NCBI RefSeq assembly: GCF_009725235.1
Contig: NZ_WJFC01000041.1
Location: 13,544-77,543 of the forward strand
DNA from: Scytonema sp. UIC 10036
Lineage (GTDB): Bacteria > Cyanobacteriota > Cyanobacteriia > Cyanobacteriales > Nostocaceae
Length of the DNA: 64,000 nucleotides
Direction of reading: 5' to 3'
The notes below the pieces were generated by a model that did not search any database, was not told the origin of the DNA, and was given only the letters and a program-made list of their open reading frames with translations. The position numbers and the translations under genes are program-made. Positions 45,801 through 54,443 of the stretch are shown here, in pieces (position 1 is the stretch's first letter; each line of letters starts with the position of its first letter).

Positions 45801-46140
45801 AGAACAAATATATTTTCAACGCGACAATATTTCCTTGCGCTTAGGACACATAGCTTCAAATCTGGCACGTTTGAGGACGTTTTGCCACAATAATTATGAG
45901 AAAGGGGTATTAGGTATAATCGCCCAGACAAAAGATTTTATCGAATGGACGGCAGCAGAAATTGAGCCAGAACTTGCCGAGGAATTAGTCAATATTCAAG
46001 TTCAACTAGCATTGTGGGAGAGAACTTGGGACAATATTTGGTCAAACGATAAAAAACGTGGAGAACTAGCTATAACAGCAGAAACATACTCTGAACGTGT
46101 ATTAGATATGTCAGGTTTGTTGTTAGAACCAACAACGTAG
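45781..46140 (+). CDS. Hypothetical protein, partner of DUF5674
   Basis: A 119-aa acidic helical protein from ATG 45781 (M-K-S-N-T-S-E-E-Q-I-Y-F-Q), overlapping the DUF5674 gene by 20 bp. Central features are R-L-G-H-I-A-S-N-L-A-R-L and D-F-I-E-W-T-A-A-E-I-E-P-E-L-A-E-E-L. Its arrangement with DUF5674 is repeated in related cyanobacteria, as I recall, and suggests a two-component unit. Not otherwise recognised. Confidence 0.65.
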   Translation: MKSNTSEEQIYFQRDNISLRLGHIASNLARLRTFCHNNYEKGVLGIIAQTKDFIEWTAAEIEPELAEELVNIQVQLALWERTWDNIWSNDKKRGELAITAETYSERVLDMSGLLLEPTT

Positions 46141-46397
46141 TTTAGGTCAACACAGTTCGATAAGTCTTTGTACTGTCAAGAAAATTTAGATGTCTATTGC
46201 AACGCCTCTACTTTCGCTATTTATTGTTACAAATGATTTTCAAAGGGCTGTCATGTATTCTGACAGTCCAATGCTGACGTAACTATTCAAGTCACCCCAG
46301 AACATCGTGGAACATTTTTCAGCAATCTTACAGGCGATGGATCTGCGGGACGCGACCAGATTGCCTATTCTTTACCCGTTCAAAACGGTGGGCTATT
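46141..46397 (+). other. Short relic region
   Basis: A plus-strand frame at ~46270-46400 reads V-T-I-Q-V-T-P-E-H-R-G-T-F-F, then A-Y-S-L-P-V-Q-N-G-G-L-F-T-F with no start codon; looks like a piece of a secreted beta-rich protein but I cannot assign it. It runs into the 3' end of the DUF2887 relic. Confidence 0.3.
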
Positions 46398-46907
46398 TAC
46401 GTTTAATTGTACTCGCTCAATCAATCGACGCGCTTGCTCTGCCATCTCTTGTTCCGATGCAATTGTCAACTGCATCAAGTTGATACCGACTGGTTGCTGG
46501 TTTGGCTAGCCTAACTCGTCTAGATAAACTCGCTCCACTTGGTCGCTGTTAAGAAACATTCGATGAGTTTTTTGATCTTTTGGTTCCAAAGAGCGTGATG
46601 GAAAAATGACTACACAAAACCAATCGTCATACTCTGACCGATTTCGGTTGAGGAACATCATTGACTCAGTAAAAAATCGATGGTAAAGACCTTCATCTTT
46701 TTGAAATTGGACTTCTGCAAAAAACACAATTTTAGATTTTGCACCCACAGGAGGTAAAAACACTCCATCAATGCGAAACGCAGTTTCTTTGACTTCAACC
46801 GACTCAAATCGATAATTCTGTGCTGCTTCAGGAGGGTCATTAACTAGTTCAAAAAGTAATCCAGGCGAGCGCTTAAAAATTTGGTAGTAAATGGAATCGC
46901 GTTTCAT
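46398..46907 (-). pseudogene. Rpn/DUF2887-type nuclease-transposase with in-frame TAG
   Basis: From ATG 46907: M-K-R-D-S-I-Y-Y-Q-I-F-K-R-S-P-G-L-L-F-E-L, R-I-D-G-V-F-L-P-P, F-A-E-V-Q-F-Q-K-D, Y-H-R-F-F-T-E. This is the DUF2887 branch of PD-(D/E)XK proteins related to Rpn recombination-promoting nucleases. The frame stops at TAG 46506 after L-D-E-L-G, but continues in frame beyond it (P-N-Q-Q-P-V-G-I-N-L-M-Q-L-T-I-A-S-E-Q-E-M), as the family would. Downstream is missing, so the protein is probably dead. Confidence 0.8.
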
Positions 46908-46979
46908 CAAAATTTCCTTAAGGTGCTCGTGTCTGTTCTTGACACACTCTTCAAACTGATAGTCTACCAGATAAAGCAA

Positions 46980-47520
46980 GTCTAGTTAAAATGACATTGA
47001 ATTATAGCCCTATATAACTAAAGCATTTGCTTCAAAAAAATAAAAATATCTGAATTTTGCAGACTGTTTTTTCCTAGGAAATTTTTGCAGAACATAAAAA
47101 CAGAGTAGCGATAAAACTTCAAATCAGCTACGCTGTTGTTGTTTATAGCGGGTTTCAATTGGGTACGATACATAAAAAAGTTACGTAACCGCAGATGGAC
47201 GCGGATGGACGCGGATAAAACTGTACTTCGTTCAAGTGAAAACTGCTATATTTACAGCGGTTTTCATTTATTGAGACTACACTCTTAATTCTTTTGCGCC
47301 TTTGCGCCTTTGCGTGAGATAAAAAAGATGTGGTTCATTTACCTGAAAGAAGAAAATTTGTAAACGGCAATTGTGGTGCTATATGGATAGTACAAGAAAT
47401 TTGGTGATGGGTTCACAACTTGAAAAAACCTGGGAAATACAACTAGCAGTCTCTTCGATCTCGCTATATTGCATCGTTTAAAATAGGATTTCATTGTTTG
47501 TATTGAGAAATTTTATAGAT
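46980..47520. other. Gene-free stretch
   Basis: No gene found. It contains a repeat motif GGACGCGGATGGACGCGGAT at 47199 and CGCAAAGGCGCAAA-type units at 47296-47320. Confidence 0.45.
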
Positions 47521-48873
47521 TTAGTGAAGTACTTTTGTCGTTACTGCATCAAGCCTCTGCCAAATTTGGTCTATCCAATCTAGATGTTCGGGTTTCATCA
47601 AGCAAGAGCGCAAACAGGTAATATTTTCCCGATCCCAATTGATTTTTTCCTCAGTTTCTAAGAATAACTCTTTTGGTAAATTCGCTATAGCTAAGTGAAG
47701 ATTTTCCCGTGCTGCTGCTTCAAAAATCTCCTTTGCGAGTTGTGAAGATTTACTTGCACTCTGAGATTTTACAGCCCAAACAACGATATCTAGTTGCGGT
47801 GGAAAAGGCACTATAAACCGCGAATCATTTTGCAGCTTTTCAAAAAGAGTCAGTGCTGCTTTTCTTGACTGACTCAAAGAAGCAGCAAACTGACCGCCCC
47901 GAATTAGAGGTAACAACCGTTGAGTTGCCCACAGTGCTACTGCCGATGAACCCGATCTTGAACATTCCAGGCTAATTTCACCTAAATGTAGTTCCTCAGA
48001 ACTAAAATAGGTGTAGGGCGAATCATGTTTATAAAGCGTCCCAACAGAGGGATCTTTGAAGAGAATGCAGCCACAACCGTAAGGTTGGAGTCCGTGTTTG
48101 TGGGGATCGACAACAATGGAATCAACGCGATCGAGACAGTCAAAAGCGGCTCTGGTTTCCGCATCCAGATTATCTACTAAGGTGAAGTAACCTCCGTAGG
48201 CGGTATCTGCATGAATGCGGAATCCATATTCAGCCTGTAGTTGGAGAATCTCAGGTAGCGGATCGATAGAACCAGTTGCCGTTGTCCCGATAGTGACAAC
48301 CACCGTTCCAATATCATCTTCTTGTAAAAGTTTTTTCAGGGCTGCTACATCCATGCGGGCGCGACTGTCACAGGAAACGGATTGGAAGGGAAGGCGGAGC
48401 ACTCCACAAATTCTTGAATGGGTGTAGTGTGCTTGATGAGAAGCGACAACTTTTTTGTTGGGTTGTAAATTTCCTGCAACCCACAATCCCTCTAAATTTG
48501 CCATCGTCCCGCCACTGCACAGATGCCCTAAATGACTTTCCCAACCGAACATTTTGGCAATTTCTGCAACTGCTTCCCTCTCCATTGCCGAACTTGCTCG
48601 TCCGCCATCAAGAGCGTGATTGTTGGGATTGATCCAAAGGGATAGGGTGTAAGCAAGACGGGCAATTTCCGTGGGAGGTTTGAGCATTTGCCCAGCATAG
48701 AGGGGATGGGGATAGGGAAAATTATCTTGCATCCGCTCTGCAACTTCCAAAAGGACTGGTAAGAGAGCATCTAGGTTAGGAGAGCGATCGCATTTTGGTA
48801 AATTGTGAAAACCTTCTTCTAGTCGTGCTAGTGCTTCTTGAAGTAATCTCAAACTTTCTTTTTCTAGTATCAT
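47521..48873 (-). CDS. Pyridoxal-phosphate decarboxylase, group II type
   Basis: A 450-aa PLP enzyme. The fold shows S-G-G-T-M-A-N-L-E near residue 120, D-T-A-Y-G-G-Y near 225 (Asp contacts PLP), and D-P-H-K-H-G-L-Q near 262, with Lys forming the Schiff base. The group includes aromatic amino acid, glutamate, diaminobutyrate and cysteine-sulfinate decarboxylases; the relation is to aminotransferase-class decarboxylases common in cyanobacteria. Substrate unknown. A MFS exporter gene lies upstream on the same strand, ~395 bp away, which could export the amine (inference). Confidence 0.9.
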   Translation of the reverse strand: MILEKESLRLLQEALARLEEGFHNLPKCDRSPNLDALLPVLLEVAERMQDNFPYPHPLYAGQMLKPPTEIARLAYTLSLWINPNNHALDGGRASSAMEREAVAEIAKMFGWESHLGHLCSGGTMANLEGLWVAGNLQPNKKVVASHQAHYTHSRICGVLRLPFQSVSCDSRARMDVAALKKLLQEDDIGTVVVTIGTTATGSIDPLPEILQLQAEYGFRIHADTAYGGYFTLVDNLDAETRAAFDCLDRVDSIVVDPHKHGLQPYGCGCILFKDPSVGTLYKHDSPYTYFSSEELHLGEISLECSRSGSSAVALWATQRLLPLIRGGQFAASLSQSRKAALTLFEKLQNDSRFIVPFPPQLDIVVWAVKSQSASKSSQLAKEIFEAAARENLHLAIANLPKELFLETEEKINWDRENITCLRSCLMKPEHLDWIDQIWQRLDAVTTKVLH

Positions 48874-49084
48874 TTGTTGGCATTGTGTAGTGAATTTTAT
48901 ACAAAGACGAGCGGCATTTAGGTTCCAGTGTTTGGATAAATACTTATACTACGTTTGTAGTTTTGATGCAAGTGTTCGCCGCCCTTGCGTGCCGCAGGCA
49001 TAGACAGCGCAACTACAAACTAATTAATTTACAGGTCATCGCCATAAGATGAACGAATTTCTTCTCCTCTTTCTTCGTGTCCTT

Positions 49085-49135
49085 TGCGACGCCAGGTGCT
49101 TCAAGCCGGGGAACCCGTCCAGCGCACTGGCTCGT
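49085..49135. repeat. Dispersed repeat (GCTTCAAGCCGGGGAACCCG)
   Basis: Matches 63840-63890 and 63930-63977 in the pattern CGCCA-x-GTGCTTCAAG-x-CGG-x3-AACCCG ... GCGCA-TGGCTC. A dispersed small palindrome between genes. Confidence 0.6.
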
Positions 49136-49267
49136 CTTTGTGGTTCATTTAATTAAGTAATCTATTAAGCGCGATAGGAGTTAAAAATTTTTTAAAACCG
49201 CAGAGGCGCAGAGGGCGCAGAGGGAGTGTTGGAGAAATAATTTTGAGACAAACGGATGATAGATAGC

Positions 49268-50545
49268 TCAGCCAACAGGGGCAAACTTCTTCAGTCTGAG
49301 AATATGCAGCATGAATAAACCGACAAAGCAGCTGATAGCGGTTGCGATCCACAAGCCATGAGCGATCGCTGGGGAACGATCCATTGCCCAACCTCCTACT
49401 ATCGGTCCAACGAAATAGCCAATTGACCAACATTGATAGCCGATCGCAAGATAAACTGCTCGCAATGATTTTGGTGCCAACTCAGCTATGAGTGCTGGCG
49501 CAAATGGTTTATAAATAGTACTTGCAATGGACAATACAGAGAAGGAAGCGATTGTTCCAGCAAGTATAATTGACGGCATCAGGTGGGTTGCCGAGACCAA
49601 AACGAATCCAGCAACCCATAGTAACATGGAAATGCTAAGAACTCGAACATTTAACAGGGAATTCAACATTTGTACTAATGGTAACTGTAACACTGAACCA
49701 ATACCTACGTAGCACCAAGTAAACAGATTGGTAACACTCAACAATGACGAGCCTGCATCTGAAGTTGTTTGTGAAATCTCAGTTAAAACAAAGTTGGTAA
49801 AATATAGCGGTAATGTAGTGCTAACTAAAGCAATATAAGTTGTAAAAAGAACGTTGACTAACATAAAGACTTGCAGGGAGCTATCTTTTAATGCCAAGCT
49901 AAATCCTTGTAGCGGATCGGAATGTTCGTTCGCCTCTTGATGGGAGTCCGCGATCGCAACTAGAACTGTTACCAAAAACACCACGAGAACTAGCCCTGCG
50001 ATGAGAAAGAGCGTTTGCGGTTGCGTGACTGAGGAAAGTATGATTCCACCACTCAAGATTCCCAACCCACTACCAAGACTATCTGCAAGTACTAAAATAG
50101 CAAATGCTTTTTGGTGTTCTTTTGGAGGAGTGACATCAATCACTGCTGCATCGGCGGCTGTCCAATAACATCCAGCACTCAACCCCATGAGCAAATTTGT
50201 AACAATCAGCATTGATAAGTTGGGCAGGAATGTTAATGCGATCGCTGCTAGAATCGACAGCAAAGCCGAAAATAAAAGCGTTCGTTTGCGACCATAATAG
50301 GGAGAATCAGCTAAATAACCTCCCAAAAAATGCCCCACCACTCCAGCCAACGCGCCACAACCTATGGCAATTCCCACCACCGTTGCCGAGAAATTCAACT
50401 GATTGACAAAAATTAGTGGGATAAAGAATTGGATAGTCCCATATCCAGCCTGATAGAGAAATCGAGCACTTGCTTGCGCCCAAACTTGATAACTTGATGG
50501 TTGGAGCAAAAAGGGTTTGGGATTGGCAATAGTTTGATTTTCCAC
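49268..50545 (-). CDS. Major facilitator superfamily transporter
   Basis: A 425-aa protein with ~12 hydrophobic helices. The MFS loop 2/3 motif appears as G-G-Y-L-A-D-S-P-Y-Y-G-R-K-R-T near residue 75. The second half has R-V-L-S-I-S-M-L-L-W and E-L-A-P-K-S-L-R-A-V-Y-L-A-I-G-Y-Q. Direction and substrate are not decidable; the neighbourhood decarboxylase suggests an amine or drug-like solute. Start: ATG 50545 (M-E-N-Q-T-I-A). Confidence 0.9.
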   Translation of the reverse strand: MENQTIANPKPFLLQPSSYQVWAQASARFLYQAGYGTIQFFIPLIFVNQLNFSATVVGIAIGCGALAGVVGHFLGGYLADSPYYGRKRTLLFSALLSILAAIALTFLPNLSMLIVTNLLMGLSAGCYWTAADAAVIDVTPPKEHQKAFAILVLADSLGSGLGILSGGIILSSVTQPQTLFLIAGLVLVVFLVTVLVAIADSHQEANEHSDPLQGFSLALKDSSLQVFMLVNVLFTTYIALVSTTLPLYFTNFVLTEISQTTSDAGSSLLSVTNLFTWCYVGIGSVLQLPLVQMLNSLLNVRVLSISMLLWVAGFVLVSATHLMPSIILAGTIASFSVLSIASTIYKPFAPALIAELAPKSLRAVYLAIGYQCWSIGYFVGPIVGGWAMDRSPAIAHGLWIATAISCFVGLFMLHILRLKKFAPVG

Positions 50546-50646
50546 GGATACCTCATGAGATACGAGTGTAGCTATGTAGGATCAAAATAGACCTACAACT
50601 GTGAAGCAGAGTTAATTAGCAACTTAAAGCTTGAGGATTCAAACCC

Positions 50647-50826
50647 ATGGTAATACAAGCTGACGAGACAAAAAACTATACTAGCGAAGAATATTTAGAA
50701 TTAGAGATTAACTCAGAACAACGTCATGAATACATTAACGGTGAAATTATTCCTATGACTGGTGAAACATCAAATCATAATCAAATTGCAGGTAACTTTT
50801 ATGCAGCGCTAAATTTGGCTCTCTAA
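50647..50826 (+). pseudogene. Truncated Uma2 family gene
   Basis: 59 codons: M-V-I-Q-A-D-E-T-K-N-Y-T-S-E-E-Y-L-E-L-E, R-H-E-Y-I-N-G-E-I-I-P-M-T-G-E-T-S-N-H-N-Q-I. This is the N-terminal quarter of an Uma2 protein, then TAA and an abrupt change to sequence that is the 3' end of the opposite VapC gene. The catalytic half is missing. Confidence 0.8.
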
Positions 50827-50849
50827 AGACAAGGCGTTTTTACGTTGCG

Positions 50850-51074
50850 TTACCAGTCAGAGCGCAAATTGCATAGTGTAGTAGCATCGCTAGAACTGAG
50901 ACTTCCACCTCGAGTTCTTCGTGAAATAGCCGCAACGATTTCAACACCTGTAATAGCTCCAATAAATATCTCGTTGTTCAGTATGGGATTAAATAACCCT
51001 AAAACCCAAGTAGAACCAGTCTCATTTACATAGCGTTTGACAAGAGCACTACTATCAATAAAGTAAACTGCCAT
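50850..51074 (-). pseudogene. VapC-type PIN toxin, 3' truncated
   Basis: From ATG 51074: M-A-V-Y-F-I-D-S-S-A-L-V-K-R-Y, T-G-V-E-I-V-A-A-I-S-R-R-T-R-G-G-S. The first half of a PIN-domain toxin (first Asp in F-I-D-S-S and the Glu in G-V-E-I) is intact, but the frame ends after 74 codons where the Uma2 piece begins. Functional relatives have ~145 residues. Immediately downstream of an antitoxin gene (51078). Confidence 0.8.
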
Positions 51075-51077
51075 TTA

Positions 51078-51341
51078 CTAACGCCTTTCCTCAATGATTG
51101 TCTCAGAAAGGAATTTTCCCTGTATTTTTATTAATTTTTGTTCTGTTTGTTGACGGTAATTCGGCTGCTTAATTTGTTTTACTAGACCAGAATCTAGCAA
51201 TGCTTGGTGAAAAGTGGTAGACTTAGGTGTCGGCGATTTAGTCACCAGTTGCTGCTGAACTGCTTGCTTAAGTTCCTGCAGTTCTTGCAGTTCAAGTTCT
51301 TGAAGTTGATTGAGAATTTCGTTAAGAATTGCCTGAGCCAT
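51078..51341 (-). CDS. VapB-type antitoxin for the truncated PIN toxin
   Basis: An 87-aa protein: M-A-Q-A-I-L-N-E-I-L-N-Q-L-Q-E-L-E-L-Q-E-L, coiled, with a C-terminal basic tail (F-H-Q-A-L-L-D-S-G-L-V-K-Q-I, K-I-Q-G-K). It ends three bases before the toxin ATG. The form is common in cyanobacteria as partner of PIN toxins. The start at 51341 is preferred over 51434, which adds 31 hydrophobic residues from intergenic DNA. Confidence 0.7.
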   Translation of the reverse strand: MAQAILNEILNQLQELELQELQELKQAVQQQLVTKSPTPKSTTFHQALLDSGLVKQIKQPNYRQQTEQKLIKIQGKFLSETIIEERR

Positions 51342-51435
51342 CAGCTTTTTTTGTAAGAGAGTAAACTTGTTGTTTATTATTATAATATCGCTTGCTAAGG
51401 AAAGATACGATCTGGTTCTCTCTTCAATCAGCAAC

Positions 51436-51731
51436 TCATATAAGGCTGTTAACCCAAGTACGGAAAGCTCGAATAGCTGCTATTTCCCCATTCTTTCTAG
51501 CCGCTTCAATAAATTGAGGAATTTCTTTCACTGAGACAGGTGCAAAAGTAGGGCTTCCAATACAAGCTTGGCAAATTGAAGCGCTAAAAAAAGTGAAATT
51601 CTGGAGTTTAGAGGGCTTTCGGGAGGTATTTCAACTAATTCTCCACCCACAAATTCATACTTCTTATCTGTTCCATCGTCATAGCGTAGGTACTCCTCAA
51701 AAGTCATGGATGTTTTGCAGGTTTGAGTCAT
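51436..51731 (-). pseudogene. Uma2 relic with internal deletion
   Basis: From ATG 51731: M-T-Q-T-C-K-T-S-M-T-F-E-E-Y-L-R-Y-D-D-G-T, Y-E-F-V-G-G-E-L-V-E-I-P-P-E-S; then out of frame the C-terminal part F-A-P-V-S-V-K-E-I-P-Q-F-I-E-A-A-R-K-N-G-E-I, R-A-F-R-T-W-V-N-S-L-I. The whole catalytic centre is deleted, and the rejoined parts are out of phase. Confidence 0.8.
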
Positions 51732-51782
51732 AGCGATCGCCTCAAGAAAACAATGATGGTAGAACAACCTGACAAATTGGAA

Positions 51783-52607
51783 TTACAAATTCTCTGGATC
51801 TACTCCCAACTCTCGCAACTTAGCTGCTAAACGTTCAGCCCGTTGGCGTTCCGCTTCAGCTTGTTGGCGTTCCGCTTCAGCCCGTTGGCGTTCCGCTTCA
51901 GCCCGTTGGCGTTCTGCTTCAGCTTGTTGGCGTTCCGCTTCAGCCCGTTGGCGTTCTGCTTCTTCGGGTAACAAGATAAGGTTTCCTTGTTTATCGTAAA
52001 ATCGCAACCAAACGGCTGTTTCGCGATCGATAGTTCCTTCCCAAGTTCCCAGCCATAATCCCAGCATTTCGCACCACAGCCATCCTTTTTCATTTGCTCC
52101 TAACGGCTGATACTTCTGTTTATTATCCAAAGCCCACCCTTGGAAAGAACTAGGGTTAAAAGGGTCAAACACATAGTAATTTGGTGTTTTAAACACTCTT
52201 TCGTAAAGTTGTTTTTTCTCTCCCTTATCAATTTCTGCGGTGCTTTGTGAGAGCAATTCGACAATGACATCAGGATAGCGTCCTCCTTCATCCCACACCA
52301 CCCATCCTTGTCGAGAGATGCTCCCGTCTACATCTAAAACCACGAAGAAATCTGGTCCTCGGAAATCTCGATTCTTTGCTTGAGTGCTACTGTAGTAAAC
52401 AAACATATTACCCCCCGCAAAATAATCATTGCGGTTTGCCAATGCAATCAACATTGACCGAATCAGGGCATTCATTGCAATCCGGTGGCGATTTGTCTCC
52501 AAGGGTACACCATCATCAAATATTAAATCGGTGGGCGGCATTGGGGGTTCCCAATCCACAACTGATGGTGTCTGGGGTGTTGATTCTAACTTGATTTCTA
52601 GCGTCAT
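51783..52607 (-). CDS. Uma2 family endonuclease with heptad tail (copy 1)
   Basis: A 274-aa protein. The Uma2 domain (1-205) includes R-G-P-D-F-F-V-V near residue 82, P-D-V-I-V-E-L-L-S-Q-S-T near 110, then D-K-G-E-K-K-Q-L-Y-E and Y-Y-V-F-D-P-F-N-P near 140: the Asp/Glu/Lys set of PD-(D/E)XK folds. The C-terminal tail is a 7-residue repeat A-E-A-E-R-Q-R/Q (seven units) encoded by 21-bp DNA repeats, probably a coiled coil, ending A-A-K-L-R-E-L-G-V-D-P-E-N-L. Same leader as copies 2-5. The function is unknown. Confidence 0.88.
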   Translation of the reverse strand: MTLEIKLESTPQTPSVVDWEPPMPPTDLIFDDGVPLETNRHRIAMNALIRSMLIALANRNDYFAGGNMFVYYSSTQAKNRDFRGPDFFVVLDVDGSISRQGWVVWDEGGRYPDVIVELLSQSTAEIDKGEKKQLYERVFKTPNYYVFDPFNPSSFQGWALDNKQKYQPLGANEKGWLWCEMLGLWLGTWEGTIDRETAVWLRFYDKQGNLILLPEEAERQRAEAERQQAEAERQRAEAERQRAEAERQQAEAERQRAERLAAKLRELGVDPENL

Positions 52608-52769
52608 ATCACCGACTCCCTAGATATATAGTACATCAGTTCCTAATGTTTTTAACATGAAGTGTTAGCCTTGGCAATACTGATATCAAAGCGGCGTTGC
52701 CAACCAACATATAAAATTTTAACAAGTGTACTATTCAAGATATAGACAATAAGCTAGCTCCTCCAACCA

Positions 52770-53020
52770 ATGACAATGCAAAAAGTCACGCTTGAACTGC
52801 AAAGAGTGGAAATGCAAGCAGAACTTTTACAAATGCAAACCAAGGATAATACAGAGTTACTCTCAATCGCCCAAAGTCAAATTGTTGTGGAGCAACGACA
52901 ACGTCATGTAGAACTATTAGAGAAAAATCAAAATGGCGAACTAACTCCTTCTGAACGCCAAGAACTGAGTCAGTTAAGGATAGCCGCAGATCGCTTTAGA
53001 AAAACGATGATGGTAGAACA
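52770..53020 (+). pseudogene. Deleted copy of the coiled-coil gene at 60127
   Basis: From ATG: M-T-M-Q-K-V-T-L-E-L-Q, then V-E-M-Q-A-E-L-L-Q-M-Q. Compared with 60127, residues P-E-P-V-F-Q-Q-L to T-P-D-N-A-P (~40) are deleted. The C-terminal end (A-W-S-I-L-R-W-R) is missing: after R-F-R-K-T the frame runs into the 3' end of Uma2 copy 2. No HNH partner follows. Confidence 0.8.
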
Positions 53021-53036
53021 ACCTGACAAATTGGAA

Positions 53037-53756
53037 TCACAAATTCTCTGGATCTACTCCCAACTCTCGCAACTTAGCTGCTAAACGTTCAGCCCGTTGG
53101 CGTTCTGCTTCTTCGGGTAACAAGATAAGGTTTCCTTGTTTATCGTAAAATCGCAACCAAATGGCTGTTTCGCGATCGATAGTTCCTTCCCAAGTTCCCA
53201 GCCATAATCCCAGCATTTCGCACCACAGCCATCCTTTTTCATTTGCTCCTAACGGCTGATACTTCTGTTTATTATCCAAAGCCCACCCTTGGAAAGAACT
53301 AGGGTTAAAAGGGTCAAACACATAGTAATTTGGTGTTTTAAACACTCTTTCGTAAAGTTGTTTTTTCTCTCCCTTATCAATTTCTGCGGTGCTTTGTGAG
53401 AGCAATTCGACAATGACATCAGGATAGCGTCCTCCTTCATCCCACACCACCCATCCTTGTCGAGAGATGCTCCCGTCTACATCTAAAACCACGAAGAAAT
53501 CTGGTCCTCGGAAATCTCGATTCTTTGCTTGAGTGCTACTGTAGTAAACAAACATATTACCCCCCGCAAAATAATCATTGCGGTTTGCCAATGCAATCAA
53601 CATTGACCGAATCAGGGCATTCATTGCAATCCGGTGGCGATTTGTCTCCAAGGGTACACCATCATCAAATATTAAATCGGTGGGCGGCATTGGGGGTTCC
53701 CAATCCACAACTGATGGTGTCTGGGGTGTTGATTCTAACTTGATTTCTAGCGTCAT
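53037..53756 (-). CDS. Uma2 family endonuclease (copy 2, short tail)
   Basis: Identical to copy 1 except for one codon (E-T-A-I-W for E-T-A-V-W) and for the tail: 239 aa because five of the 21-bp heptad units are missing. The nuclease part is complete. It overlaps the end of the 52770 relic convergently. Confidence 0.88.
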   Translation of the reverse strand: MTLEIKLESTPQTPSVVDWEPPMPPTDLIFDDGVPLETNRHRIAMNALIRSMLIALANRNDYFAGGNMFVYYSSTQAKNRDFRGPDFFVVLDVDGSISRQGWVVWDEGGRYPDVIVELLSQSTAEIDKGEKKQLYERVFKTPNYYVFDPFNPSSFQGWALDNKQKYQPLGANEKGWLWCEMLGLWLGTWEGTIDRETAIWLRFYDKQGNLILLPEEAERQRAERLAAKLRELGVDPENL

Positions 53757-53880
53757 ATCACCGACTCCCTAGATATATAGTACATCAGTTCCTAATGTTT
53801 TTAACATGAAGTGTTAGCCTTGGCAATACTGATATCAAAGCGGCGTTGCCAACTAATATATACAATTTTAACAAGTGACT

Positions 53881-54140
53881 ATTTGTGGATCGTACCGTTT
53901 GTCAAGCTCCAAGATCCAAAGCGGTAAACAGCACGATGTTCAATTCGGATTACCCAAGGTTGAGCATCCGGATACCGCTCATAAAGCCGATCTGTTGCAG
54001 CGATTCTCATTGCCACGCCCTTGCAAACTCTTCTTTACTGTAGCGTGGTTGTCGAATTGCCATAGGCTTGACTTTGTTTCAACTGTACCCTTTTATTTTA
54101 ACCAGGGCGTTCGACACAAATGTACTATAAAAGTCAATCA
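53881..54140 (-). pseudogene. Relic of retropepsin-partner gene, internally deleted
   Basis: This spacer matches 55600-55915 but lacks a ~105-bp internal part (joined at TTGCAGCGAT|TCTCATTGCC) and the protease gene. The same relic occurs in the spacers at ~57150-57410 and ~58619-58879 as part of the array. Confidence 0.75.
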
Positions 54141-54143
54141 TTA

Positions 54144-54231
54144 GACATCTCCGATAAAGATGTAAGGGCGCAATGCAAGAGCGCCCCTACTAAGACTTTC
54201 AGGTCATGCATAATTAATTTCTGGAGATGTC
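54144..54231. mobile_element. MITE, TA-flanked, GACATCTCC ends (empty of inner MITE)
   Basis: GACATCTCC at 54144 and GGAGATGTC at 54223-54231, with TA on both sides. 88 bp long. It still has a single TTAA (54214-54217) where the other copies carry a second element. Confidence 0.8.
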
Positions 54232-54443
54232 TATTTATTCTTGACTATAGCTCACGAAGGTGAAAATTACTGTAAACAGCTTCCATGTATGCGCTGTCGT
54301 ATACACATAATATTTGCACTCGCTATTCTACTTTCTCTGTTTCACAATGAGATGCAGGAGGATTTATGGAAACAGTCCCAAGAGCGCATACAAGATCTAA
54401 AATGTTTAATGGAAAAATGAATTGAAGAACTATATGGTTGACT

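Noticed and set aside
51827..52093. 88-aa open frame in another phase of the Uma2 tail (repeated at 56245, 57714, 59183)
   Set aside because: The 21-bp repeat keeps all frames open; the product is a shadow of the real heptad tail, with no start context.
53525..53743. Plus-strand frames opposite each Uma2 copy
   Set aside because: Identical shadows in every copy, without start signals or domain features.
54300..54440. Possible gene between the MITE and the PD-(D/E)XK gene
   Set aside because: Stops in all frames within ~40 codons; no family likeness.
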